Assembly: GCA_014377155.1 (NCBI GenBank)
Contig: JACMQD010000119.1
Span: forward strand, 1-8,704
Direction of reading: 5' to 3'
From: Herminiimonas sp.
GTDB taxonomy: Bacteria; Pseudomonadota; Gammaproteobacteria; Burkholderiales; Burkholderiaceae
DNA: 8,704 bases
Positions 1 through 7,519 of this stretch are shown in pieces (position 1 is the stretch's first letter; every line of letters starts with the position of its first letter). The position numbers and the translations under genes are program-made. Below the pieces are notes generated by a model. It ran no database searches. It was given only the letters and a program-made list of their open reading frames with translations, and had not been told where the DNA came from.

Positions 1-61
1 GCGGCCATTAGGTAGTGCAGGTCTTGAACGATATGCTTTGCTAGCGCTGTGACGCTGACTT

Positions 62-2476
62 TCAGCCACCTATCACTTTGAGCACTTTTTGAAGCTCGTC
101 GATTTTCACCGGCTTCACCAAATGGCTATGAAAACCTGCGCGCTCGCTTTGCAGCCGGTCTTCCGCAAGTCCATACCCGCTCAATGCGATCAAGCGCATT
201 CCGCGCCCACACGGCAGCCCTTGCAGTTCACGCGCGAGCTCGTAGCCGCTCATCCCTGGCAACCCGATGTCGAGTATCGCCAGATCAGGACAATGATCCC
301 GTGCCATTGCAATTGCGCTGTGCGGGTTGTAGCAAACCAGCGTTGTGTGTCCCAGCGCGGTCAGGTATTCTGCAAGAGAATCGGCTGCATCCGAGTTGTC
401 GTCGACCACCAGGATTTCCAGACGATGGTGCACTGACGCCGCGGCCAAAACGGTGTTGCGTACGTGCACACGCACGTCTTCGATGGGTCGGATTGGCAAT
501 GTTACGGTAAAGGTGCTGCCAGCGTTGATGCCATCGCTTTCGCCGTGAACGGATCCGCCGTGCATCTGCACCAGATTTTTCACCAATGCCAAGCCGATGC
601 CGAGACCGCCTTTAGCACGATCGACCTGCCGCTCGCCTTGAACGAACAAATCAAAGATGTAAGGCAGCTTGTCGGCGGGGATGCCTTGCCCCGCATCGGT
701 TACCACTATGCGCAGTAATTCATTATCTGTTTTCGCGGAAAGGTGGATATCGCTAGACAGCGGCGAATAGCGTGCGGAGTTCGATAGGAGGTTAGACACT
801 ATTTGCGCCAGCCGCGCGGTATCGCCGCGCCAGCGCATATCGTCGATGTCAGTCACCAGCTGCTGTGCTTTCTGTTCAAACAATGGCCGCACCATCTCGA
901 CGGCCCGCGTAATTACATCTCGTAGCGGCGCAGTTTCGTCGCGCAGCTCCACTTTACCTTGCGTGATACGCGCGACATCGAGCAGATCGTCGACCAGTCG
1001 CACGAGATGGTCAACCTGCGGTCCTATCACCTCCTGCTCCTTGCTCGTGCGCGTGTCCTTCATACGCATCAGCTGCAGCGCCGTCACGATCGGCGCCAGC
1101 GGGTTGCGAAGTTCGTGGCCCAGCATCGCGAGGAACTCGTCCTTGGCGCGCGCGGATTTTTGAAGGTCAAGATTTAGCCGTTCAATTTCGTTCCGCGCCA
1201 AGACCTGATGCGTGACATCGACGCCAATCGCCATCAATCCGTATACCGAATCATCCAAGCGACGTAAAGGCGCCAGGTTGTAGACGTAATAACGATCCAC
1301 GGGTTCGCTGCCCCAAATACGAAGCGTGACGAGAGTCGCCTCCGAAACGAAGGGCTCGCCGGTCGTCAGCACATCCAAAAATGTCTGATGCACATGCGTT
1401 CCGACCAGCTCGGGGAATATCTCGGCAAACGGTTTGTCAACCACATGCTCAGAAAATCGGCCGATGATCTCGCAATACTTGGAATTTGCCAGTGCGTAAC
1501 GTAACTCCTTGCCGACCATTACGGCGGTACCTACCGGAGCATCCAATAGCAGGCGGTCGCGTTCGCCACTGGCCAAATGCAGTGCACGGTCGCTTTCGAA
1601 ACGCACTTTCGCATCGTGGACGATCAGGAAGAACTGCTCGAAAAATTGCCGGTAATCGGCATCGAGCGGGAGGCGGGAGGAAGGCCTGAACGCCAGTGCG
1701 AGCTCCGTTTGCAATGCTAGATCGGCTGACGAAATACACACCACATCCGATGGCATTGGGGAGTCGAACGAACCAGTCGTCAGTTTCAGTGCCGCGATGT
1801 CTTCCGGATGCGCGCTTGCTATACGCTGCGCCTCTGCGAATATTTCAGATAAGGAGTCGCACGACTGCAAATTGCGCTGCAGGGTGTCGATCGTCAATCG
1901 CCGCCGCTCCGCCAACACTTTCGCCGTGGTTTCCGTGCACACAACGAGTACGCCGGCGACGCTGTCGTCGGCACCGTACACTGGGCTATAGCTATACGTC
2001 CAATAAACGTCTTCGATGCGGGCATTGCGCAGGATCGGCACTAGCCTGTCTTCAAACAGGGGCGTCGCGACGCCGTGCAATACGCCCACTATCTGCGGAC
2101 CGATGATGTCCCAGATCTCCGGCCAGCACTCCTTGCCGCGTTGGCCAAGGGCGCAAGGATGTTTGCCTTGGCCGAAAAATGGCAGGTATCCATCGTTGTA
2201 CACCTGGATCAGGTCGGGGCCCCACCACAAGAACATCGGTTGCGTCGCGTTCATCACTATCCCGATCGCGGTGCGCAACTCGGGTGACCAAGTCGAAATT
2301 GCCCCCAGCGCGGAGGAGGACCAATCGAATTCGCGAACCAGAGCGCACATTTCCGACTGTCTGGCGAGGAACCGGAGGTGCTTTGGATCGAGCCTTGGCT
2401 GCACAGGAGTTGTATTGAGCATTGTGGTTAGAAATGGGCAACGGCGAGACGGGGGATTTCTCCCGGCCGAGTGCAT
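62..2476 (-). CDS. Hybrid sensor histidine kinase / response regulator, soluble, with two PAS-like domains
   Basis: Predicted cytoplasmic hybrid kinase of 804 residues; no membrane segment or signal peptide is seen. Order: N-terminal PAS-like sensor (about 50-190, with WGPDLIQVYNDGY and YWTYSYSP typical of this subfamily), a weakly conserved GAF-like linker (about 195-305), a second PAS (about 308-425), a HisKA dimerisation helix with phospho-acceptor His454 in MLGHELRNP, an HATPase with N-box SNLLSN (561-566), G1 DAGQG (594-598) and G2 GGLGIGL (623-629), then a receiver (about 687-802) with acidic pair Asp692/693, phospho-acceptor Asp736, Ser766 and Lys788. All catalytic residues are present. 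No HPt domain follows, so an external phosphotransfer partner or receiver-mediated self-regulation is inferred. The start is uncertain: ATG at 2476 and ATG at 2422 both lack a good ribosome binding site, and an in-frame stop lies just upstream of 2476. The signal and output are unknown; no partner regulator is adjacent. Confidence 0.9.
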   Translation of the reverse strand: MHSAGRNPPSRRCPFLTTMLNTTPVQPRLDPKHLRFLARQSEMCALVREFDWSSSALGAISTWSPELRTAIGIVMNATQPMFLWWGPDLIQVYNDGYLPFFGQGKHPCALGQRGKECWPEIWDIIGPQIVGVLHGVATPLFEDRLVPILRNARIEDVYWTYSYSPVYGADDSVAGVLVVCTETTAKVLAERRRLTIDTLQRNLQSCDSLSEIFAEAQRIASAHPEDIAALKLTTGSFDSPMPSDVVCISSADLALQTELALAFRPSSRLPLDADYRQFFEQFFLIVHDAKVRFESDRALHLASGERDRLLLDAPVGTAVMVGKELRYALANSKYCEIIGRFSEHVVDKPFAEIFPELVGTHVHQTFLDVLTTGEPFVSEATLVTLRIWGSEPVDRYYVYNLAPLRRLDDSVYGLMAIGVDVTHQVLARNEIERLNLDLQKSARAKDEFLAMLGHELRNPLAPIVTALQLMRMKDTRTSKEQEVIGPQVDHLVRLVDDLLDVARITQGKVELRDETAPLRDVITRAVEMVRPLFEQKAQQLVTDIDDMRWRGDTARLAQIVSNLLSNSARYSPLSSDIHLSAKTDNELLRIVVTDAGQGIPADKLPYIFDLFVQGERQVDRAKGGLGIGLALVKNLVQMHGGSVHGESDGINAGSTFTVTLPIRPIEDVRVHVRNTVLAAASVHHRLEILVVDDNSDAADSLAEYLTALGHTTLVCYNPHSAIAMARDHCPDLAILDIGLPGMSGYELARELQGLPCGRGMRLIALSGYGLAEDRLQSERAGFHSHLVKPVKIDELQKVLKVIGG

Positions 2477-2688
2477 GGGGTTGATTGGACTTTCAGCATA
2501 TCATCTCCGCCAAACCTACAACGCCATGCAACGCGTCGTTTGCCGATGTATAACCGCTTAAATGATTCGTCTGCCCGCTGCGGGCAGACGCGAATACGGA
2601 ACTGACTCAGGTGAGTCGCCATAGATATAAATGGTCTGAGCTTGGGTGGCTTCTAATGACTGCTACTGGCCGTTCTCTGCCGATCCAG
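2477..2688. other. Gene-free stretch between kinase gene and resolvase; transposon left end not identified
   Basis: No convincing gene on either strand. It holds the upstream region of the hybrid kinase, a strong hairpin (2568-2590) and a small palindrome GACTCA-GG-TGAGTC (2604-2617). The left terminal repeat of the Tn3-family element should be here if the element is complete, but no copy of the candidate right terminal repeat was recognised by eye. No clear promoter was found for the kinase. Confidence 0.6.
2568..2590. repeat. Perfect inverted repeat (10-bp stem, 3-base loop), possible tnpR terminator
   Basis: CGTCTGCCCG, then CTG, then CGGGCAGACG: a perfect GC-rich hairpin about 100 bases downstream of the tnpR stop and 92 bases upstream of the kinase start. 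On the minus strand it is followed by AATCATTT, only a weak U-rich tail, so a Rho-independent terminator for tnpR is possible but not secure. It could instead be a protein-binding palindrome. Confidence 0.5.
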
Positions 2689-3303
2689 CTACGTTTTAAT
2701 CAAAATCTTCTGCCCTGCTTGCTTCAACGTGCCATCACCATTCACACATGCATAAAGGGTCGTGGTCGTGATGTCCAAACGGCGTGCCACTTCGACGGCA
2801 TTGGCTTTGGGGTCCGCCATCGCGGCCATCGCCATCATCACGGCAGCCCGATCCATCTTCCGCGGTCGCCCGCCTTGACGCCCATGCGCCCTTGCCGAAG
2901 CTAGTCCCGCATGCTTGCGCTCGGCAATCAATTCTCGCTCGAACTCGGCGAGCGCCGCAAAAATTCCAAAAAACAACCGCCCGTTCGCCGTTGTTGTGTC
3001 GATCTGTGCGCCAGCACCGGCCAATACTTTCAAGCCGATATTTCTGGAACGTAATTCATCCACCGTCGTTACCAAGTGCTGCAAGTCGCGACCAAGCCGA
3101 TCTAGTTTCCATACCACCAGCGTATTGCCAGGCTGGAGTGCTTTGAGGCAAGCATTCAACCCGGGCCGGTCGTCCTTACGGCCAGAGGCAAGGTCTTCGT
3201 AGATCCGGCTTGGATCGATGCCAGCGGCAATCAGTACATCGCGCTGAGGCGCAAGTGCTTGACTGCCGTCGCTTTTAGAAAAGCGAACATATCCGACCAA
3301 CAT
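2689..3303 (-). CDS. tnpR: Serine-family resolvase of the Tn3 element
   Basis: Site-specific serine recombinase of 204 residues that resolves transposition cointegrates at res. The catalytic domain begins MLVGYVRFS, with Arg7 and nucleophile Ser9 in the family's usual places. DDRPGL (44-49), KLDRLGR (66-72) and the long dimerisation helix around AALAEFEREL (116-125) follow. The C-terminal DNA-binding part has GGRPRK and a helix-turn-helix around AVEVARRLDITTTTLY. Length is close to the 180-210 usual for Tn3 resolvases. The start at 3303 was chosen because it gives the canonical N-terminus; the open frame extends to 3471, but the extra residues run through the res region and have no family match. 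Transcription starts within or beside res, so TnpR probably represses its own gene by binding there, as known for Tn3 and gamma-delta. No lesions are seen. Confidence 0.93.
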   Translation of the reverse strand: MLVGYVRFSKSDGSQALAPQRDVLIAAGIDPSRIYEDLASGRKDDRPGLNACLKALQPGNTLVVWKLDRLGRDLQHLVTTVDELRSRNIGLKVLAGAGAQIDTTTANGRLFFGIFAALAEFERELIAERKHAGLASARAHGRQGGRPRKMDRAAVMMAMAAMADPKANAVEVARRLDITTTTLYACVNGDGTLKQAGQKILIKT

Positions 3304-3317
3304 GAATGCACCCGATG

Positions 3318-3440
3318 TACAAGAAAAGCTTAATCCAAGGGTGCAATATTGTGTAGTTTTTCTCAATGGCTTTTCTTGTGGTTTTTCGGCTCCATTTGGG
3401 ATTTTTCCTGAGTGCAAGATAAACGTTCGTTTTTCTTGCA
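3318..3440. other. res resolution site region (subsites I, II, III)
   Basis: This AT-rich spacer between divergent tnpR and tnpA carries repeated resolvase-like half-sites. Subsite I (3413-3440) is nearest tnpA. Related half-sites occur at 3318-3330 (TACAAGAAAAGCT, forward) and 3368-3380 (reverse complement CACAAGAAAAGCC), matching the site I arm TGCAAGAAAAACG at 10 and 9 of 13 positions by eye. Site I near tnpA and II/III near tnpR is the order known for Tn3. The partner half-sites of II and III are weakly conserved, so their exact limits are uncertain. Confidence 0.7.
3413..3440. promoter_or_regulatory. res subsite I (crossover site), 28-bp near-palindrome
   Basis: Arms TGCAAGATAAACG and CGTTTTTCTTGCA surround a central TT. 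The 13-bp arms are inverted with one mismatch, and 28 bp is the length of Tn3/gamma-delta crossover subsite I. The left and right half-sites therefore read TGCAAGAtAAACG and TGCAAGAaAAACG. Resolvase strand exchange is expected at the central dinucleotide. The site lies 21 bases upstream of the tnpA start. Confidence 0.75.
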
Positions 3441-3461
3441 TTAATTTTCCAACTTGCCGAA

Positions 3462-6451
3462 TTGCAATCAAGCGACACCGCCTATCCGCGCTTCAAGAGC
3501 CGCCTGTCGCCCGTCGAGCTGGAGCGCTTCTACACGCTGACCGACGCCGAGCGTATTTTTTGCGAAGCCGCGACCCGGTCGGATACGACTCGGCTGGGTT
3601 TTGCGTTACTCCTCAAAACCTACCAGCGGCTCGGCAATTTCGTCACGTCCTTTCAGGTGCGAGGATCGATTGTCGAGCATACCGCGGCGGTGATCGGCGC
3701 GTCCTGCGAGCAAGACTATTTGCGCAGCTTCGATGCATCGCAAGCCAGGCGCACGCACTTGTCAGTGATCCGTCAATTTCTGTCGGTCAAGGCGTTCAGC
3801 GAGCCAGGTAAGCTACTGCTGCAGCAAGCGCTGGCCGACGCGGCACTGACCAAGGACGATGTGATCGATATCGTGAACATCGGCATCGAGACACTGGTGC
3901 GCCACAGTTATGAATTGCCCGCCTTCGACACGCTGGTGCGCGAGGCGCGCGCCCAACGGACCGCGACGACGCAGGCGATGTATGCGCGCATCGAGGCAGC
4001 ACTGGGCGAGAGCGGACGGGCTTTTCTGGATGCGCTGTACGTGGTGGGCGACAACCCGCGCCATGTCAGCACCTGGAACGATATCAAGCAGGATGCGGCA
4101 TTGCCAACCATCGACGGCATGCGTGACCTGGTGTGGCACGTTGCGACCAATTGACCGGACTGTCATGCCATGCCGGGCTGCTCAAGTCGATTCCTCTCGT
4201 GAAGATCAAACAGTGGGCGCTCGAAGGCAACAGCCTGGCCGCGGCCAGCATGATGGACATGGCCGCACCAAAGCGCCATGCAGTGACGTTGGCCCTGATT
4301 CGGCAGCGTCTGGCGCGCGTGACCGACGACCTGTGCGATATTTTTTGCAAACAGATGAAACGAGTGGAGCATGCCGCCGACGAGGCGTTGGAAAAATACC
4401 TGACCAACAATCAGGAAAAGACCGATGAAATATTGCGGCGGTTCGCGGCGATGGAGACGCTGCTCAATTCCGACCAGCCGGATGTCGAACAATTGCAGGG
4501 CATCCGCAATACCGTCACGGCTCGTCCGGACTTGTGCGAGTTTTCCCGCCAGCATGCCGAGTATGGCGGCAAAAACCAATGCCGATTCTTCTGGCATCTT
4601 TTCAAACCTCGCCGCGCCGAGGTCCTGCGCATTCTCAGCAAACTGCCCCTGGTTGCGACCAGTCAGGATGCCAGCGTCGAGCAAGCGTTGGCCTTCTTGC
4701 TGGCGAATCGGCATCGGCGCCACGAATGGATAACGCTCACAGCTGCCGACAGTGCGCGCCTGACGCTGGCGAACCTTACCTGGATTCCGGAAAAATGGTG
4801 GAAGCTCGTGACTGGCGAAACCCAGCGCAACGTTGCGCCGACGCGCATCAACCGGCGCCAGTTCGAAGTCTGTTTCTGCGCGCAGATGGTGCGGGAGCTG
4901 AAATCTGGTGATGTTTGTGTGACCGGCAGCGATGCGTATTCGGACCATCGTGATGAGCTGGTGCCAATGGAGGAGTGCGAGCGCACACGTGCCGACTATG
5001 GCGAAAAAGTCGGCATTCCGGTGAACAGTACCGAGTTTGTCGCCCATGTGCGCACGCTCCTGACGCAGGCAGCACAACAGGCCGACCAGGGTTATCCGGC
5101 GAATCCGCATTTCAATATCGTTGACGGACGCCCGAAGCTGGACCGGTATCAGAAAAAGGTGCTGCCAACTGGATTCAAGGAACTTGATGATGCGCTACGG
5201 CGCAAGCTCGACCGACTTGAGCTGTCGTTGCTTGATGTGCTTGCCGACACGATGCAATGGCTGGGCTGGGGAAAGCACTTCGGCCCCTTGAGCGGCCACC
5301 AGGGAAAACTGCATGATGAAGACCGGCGCAAAATCCTGACAGTGTTCGCTTACGGCACCGGCATAGGGCCAACCCAGATCGCAAAGAATATTGCCGACGT
5401 AAGCGCGCGCCAGGTGTCCTTCGTCAATCAGCGCCAGGTCACCACCGAGAAGCTGGAGGCCGCAATCAGCACAGCGATCAATGGCTACAACCAATTTCAG
5501 CTGCCGCAATATTGGGGTGACACCAAGCGGGCCGCCGCCGACGGTACGCAATAGAACCTGTACGAAAACAATTTGCTGTCCGAGAGGCATATTCGCTACG
5601 GCGGCTACGGCGGCATTGCCTACTATCACGTCAGCGACACCTACATTGCGCTGTTTTCTCACTTCATTCCCTGTGGCCTCTGGGAGGCCGTGTACATCCT
5701 CGACGGGCTCACCAAGAACACGTCTGACATTCAGCCCGACATTTTGCATGGCGATACGCAAGCCCAAAGCGCGCCGGTCTATGGACTGGCATTTTTGTTG
5801 GGCATCAAGCTGATGCCACGGATTCGCAACTGGAAAGGCCTGAAATGGTTTCGCCCGGCCAGTGACACGACCTACGAACACATCGACGACCTGTTTTCCA
5901 AGGACGTGATCGACTGGGACCTGATCGCGAGCTACTTGCCGGACATGCTGCAAGTAGCGCAATCGATTCAGGCAGGCCGCATTTCGCCGTCGACTATCCT
6001 GCGCAAGCTGGGCACTGCCAACCGGAAAAACAAGCTGTACTTCGCGTTTCGCGAATTGGGTCGTGCCGTGCGCACGATGTTCCTGCTGGAATATATCGGC
6101 GACCAAGAGCTGCGTCAGACCATCCAGGCCGCCCAGAATAAGTGCGAGGGGTTCAGCAACTTCGCCCAGTGGGCGTATTTCGGCTCCGACACCATCGAAG
6201 ACAATGTGCGCGAGAACCAATTGAAAATCATTAAGTACAACCACCTGGTCGCCAACCTGGTGATTTTTCATAACTGCCATACGATGACGCAGGCATTCAA
6301 GGAGCTGGAAGCTGAAGGCATGCAGCTGACGCCCGAACTGCTCGCCGCGTTCAGTCCGTATCGAACGCATCACGCAAATCGTTTCGGGATGTATGAATTA
6401 CGCGATCGGAAGCTCGGGCCCATTGACTATGACGCAACGTTCAAAGTTTAG
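3462..6451 (+). pseudogene. tnpA: Tn3-family transposase, disrupted by a frameshift and an amber codon
   Basis: DDE transposase that binds the terminal repeats and carries out replicative transposition. The whole coding stretch would give about 996 residues, the usual Tn3 TnpA length, but it is in three pieces: 3462-4154, 4133-5554 and 5573-6451 (the last two in the same frame). The N-terminal DUF4158-type DNA-binding region begins YPRFKSRLSPVELERFYTL. The first break is a shift into the -1 frame in the 4133-4154 overlap, consistent with loss of one base. The second is TAG at 5552-5554, where relatives have ADGTxW, so TGG to TAG is likely. The catalytic residues survive: Asp at 5540-5542 (ADGT), Asp at 5702-5704 (YILDGL) and Glu at 6146-6148 (NKCE), followed by KIIKYNHLVANLVIFHN. 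The start is TTG at 3462, giving QSSDTAYPRF, without a clear ribosome binding site. No other degradation is visible, so inactivation looks recent. Confidence 0.92.
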
Positions 6452-6461
6452 CGGCATCGCC

Positions 6462-6499
6462 GATGTTACTCATTTACGAAGGAATCCTTACGGTCCCCC
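6462..6499 (-). repeat. Candidate right terminal inverted repeat of the Tn3 element
   Basis: Read from the outside inward (minus strand) it begins GGGGGACCGTAAGGATTC and continues TTCGTAAATGAGTAAC, starting 11 bases after the tnpA stop. A G-run at the outer tip, about 38 bp length and a position just after tnpA fit Tn3-family ends. The call rests on these features alone, because no matching left copy was found in the window. Confidence 0.45.
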
Positions 6500-6612
6500 A
6501 AGCCGGGAAATCGGTAACGTTCGATGGCATTAAAAAAGGCACTGTCGGTTACATTATGGCTGCTACCGGATCGACGTTTTATGGGCGCCCTAGTCGCTAT
6601 GCGGACGCCTGA
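6463..6612 (+). CDS. Possible small ORF of 49 residues across the transposon right edge
   Basis: ATG at 6463 to TGA at 6610-6612. The product starts MLLIYEGILTVPQAGKSV and ends GRPSRYADA. It reads smoothly but has no good ribosome binding site (GGCATCGCC precedes the ATG) and no family I recognise. Its first 12 codons overlap the candidate terminal repeat, so the part after 6499 could instead be the 3' remnant of a gene cut by the insertion, or the whole frame may be chance. Confidence 0.2.
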   Translation: MLLIYEGILTVPQAGKSVTFDGIKKGTVGYIMAATGSTFYGRPSRYADA

Positions 6613-6675
6613 TTTAGATCGGCAAATAATCGTGTCTACCGAAAGGAACAATGCATGATTGTGTGTGCCAGCGGT

Positions 6676-6704
6676 TTGTACGCAAGGTGCATTTACTGTA
6701 CATT
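6676..6704 (+). promoter_or_regulatory. Possible sigma70-type promoter for fnr
   Basis: TTGTAC (6676-6681), a 17-base spacer and TACATT (6699-6704) resemble -35 and -10 boxes weakly (about 3/6 and 4/6). TGTAC and GTACA within it form a spaced dyad. If used, transcription would start near 6711, favouring the fnr start at 6751 over the upstream ATG at 6655. No clear FNR box (TTGAT-N4-ATCAA) was seen in this region. Confidence 0.25.
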
Positions 6705-6750
6705 GATCCGCACCTTCACGACCGAACATGAGCGCTCCCCGCCCATTCAT

Positions 6751-7518
6751 ATGAATCAAACACTGTCTTTTGTAGCATCGCCGACGTTAAGCGTCAGCGC
6801 GTTGAAAGCCAGTTGTGCAAATTGCAGCCTGCATCAGCTATGCCTGCCGATGGGCCTCGACCAGGCCGACATTGTCCGGCTCGATGACATTATCGGACGC
6901 CGCCGTCGCATCCTGCGTGACGAATACCTTTACCGGATGGAGGAGCCGTTCCGGAATTTGTATGCGATCCGCTTCGGGCATTTCAAGACTTCCCAGATCA
7001 ACCCCAGCGGCGAACAGCAGATTACCGGTTTCCAGATGGCGGGCGAACTGCTGGGCATGGACGCGATCAGCACCGACCGCCATCATTGCGACGCGGTGGC
7101 GCTGGAAGACAGCGAAGTCTGCGAAATTCCGTTTTCGCAGCTCGAAGAGCTGTTTGCGCACATACCGACCTTGCTGCATCATTTTCACCGCATCATGAGC
7201 CAGGAAATTACCCGGGAACAGAATGTGATGCTGTTGCTGGGTAACATGCGCGCAGAACAACGCTTCGCGGTGTTTCTGGTCAACCTGTCGTCGCGCTATG
7301 CCGCGCGGGGTTATTCGGCGACCAGCTTTCAATTGCGCATGTCGCGCGAAGACATCGGCAATTATCTTGGCCTGACCATCGAAAGTATCAGCCGGCTGCT
7401 GTCGCGCTTCAAGAAGCTGGGCCTGGTGAAAGTCGACAAGCGCGAGGTCGAACTGCTCGATCCCGTCCTGCTCAAGGCAATGGCGGCCGGCACGCAAAAT
7501 TGCAGTCCGCTGCAATGA
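6751..7518 (+). CDS. fnr: FNR-type oxygen-sensing transcriptional regulator (CRP/FNR family)
   Basis: Predicted cytoplasmic [4Fe-4S] oxygen sensor of 255 residues that, when anaerobic, dimerises and binds TTGAT-N4-ATCAA sites. The cluster ligands are Cys22, Cys25 and Cys31 in CANCSLHQLC, the same spacing as E. coli FNR, plus Cys124 in EVCEIPF, which matches E. coli Cys122. A cyclic-nucleotide-binding-like beta roll (about 45-135), a dimerisation helix (about 142-165) and a winged HTH follow. The recognition helix TIESISRLLSRF has Glu211, Ser214 and Arg215, matching the FNR specificity triplet. The start at 6751 gives the normal family length but lacks a good ribosome binding site. An in-frame ATG at 6655 has AAGGAA at a good distance and would add 32 residues with no known match. 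The gene converges on the cbb3 assembly operon, a common FNR target; its stop lies one base from the opposing stop. Confidence 0.93.
   Translation: MNQTLSFVASPTLSVSALKASCANCSLHQLCLPMGLDQADIVRLDDIIGRRRRILRDEYLYRMEEPFRNLYAIRFGHFKTSQINPSGEQQITGFQMAGELLGMDAISTDRHHCDAVALEDSEVCEIPFSQLEELFAHIPTLLHHFHRIMSQEITREQNVMLLLGNMRAEQRFAVFLVNLSSRYAARGYSATSFQLRMSREDIGNYLGLTIESISRLLSRFKKLGLVKVDKREVELLDPVLLKAMAAGTQNCSPLQ
7499..7516 (-). terminator. Possible terminator of the ccoG-fixH operon, embedded in the 3' end of fnr
   Basis: ATTGCAG-TCCG-CTGCAAT is a perfect 7-bp stem with a 4-base loop. On the minus strand it begins 4 bases after the stop of the small membrane protein gene and runs into TTTTG, a short U tract. 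On the plus strand GAATCAG follows, so it would work only for the minus-strand operon. It overlaps the last codons and the stop codon of fnr. Confidence 0.4.
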
Positions 7519-7519
7519 A

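Larger units (their letters stand above)
2689..6499 (+). mobile_element. Tn3-family transposon (degenerate): tnpR - res - tnpA, right end at about 6499
   Basis: Divergent tnpR (minus) and tnpA (plus) genes flank a res region, the classic arrangement of Tn3-type replicative transposons, which move by cointegrate formation and then site-specific resolution. The span given is a minimum: the left boundary is simply the end of tnpR, because no left terminal repeat was found. The right boundary is a candidate terminal repeat ending in CCCCC at 6499. No passenger gene lies between tnpR and tnpA or between tnpA and the right end; whether the hybrid kinase gene is cargo or flanking chromosome cannot be decided here. 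The transposase is broken in two places, so the copy is predicted to be non-autonomous, while tnpR and res look intact. Tn3 elements normally leave 5-bp target duplications. The bases after the candidate end are AAGCC, and no matching copy beside a left end was seen. Confidence 0.85.

Noticed and set aside
1..61. Terminator after the hybrid kinase gene
   Set aside because: Only a 4-bp AGCG/CGCT stem with no following T-run on the minus strand; nothing supportable.
2477..2514. GGGG at 2477 as the left terminal repeat of the Tn3 element
   Set aside because: Only GGGG plus a scattered G...GGA pattern matches the right-end candidate; the flanking TGCAT does not match AAGCC, and the position abuts the kinase start.
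2016..2561. Long plus-strand open frame (181 codons) antisense to the kinase
   Set aside because: No family features; it lies opposite a fully conserved kinase N-terminal domain, so it is a shadow of GC-rich codon use.
2652..2670. Similarity of 2656-2669 (ATGACTGCTACTGG) to ATGGCTGCTACCGG near 6556, as a possible terminal or duplicated repeat
   Set aside because: Twelve of 14 bases match in the same orientation, but the match does not extend and is not unlikely by chance across these regions.
4133..4154. Programmed -1 ribosomal frameshift in tnpA
   Set aside because: No slippery heptamer in the overlap, and a separate amber codon downstream would still stop translation.
4163..5110. Long minus-strand open frame (315 codons) within tnpA
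   Set aside because: Composition is that of a reverse-strand shadow, and the plus strand encodes recognisable transposase here. The same holds for the 392-codon frame at 5195-6373.
5552..5554. Amber codon as a recoded amino acid or regulated read-through
   Set aside because: No other in-frame TAG recoding is seen in the window's genes, tnpA itself ends in TAG, and the gene has a second inactivating lesion; a simple nonsense mutation is sufficient.
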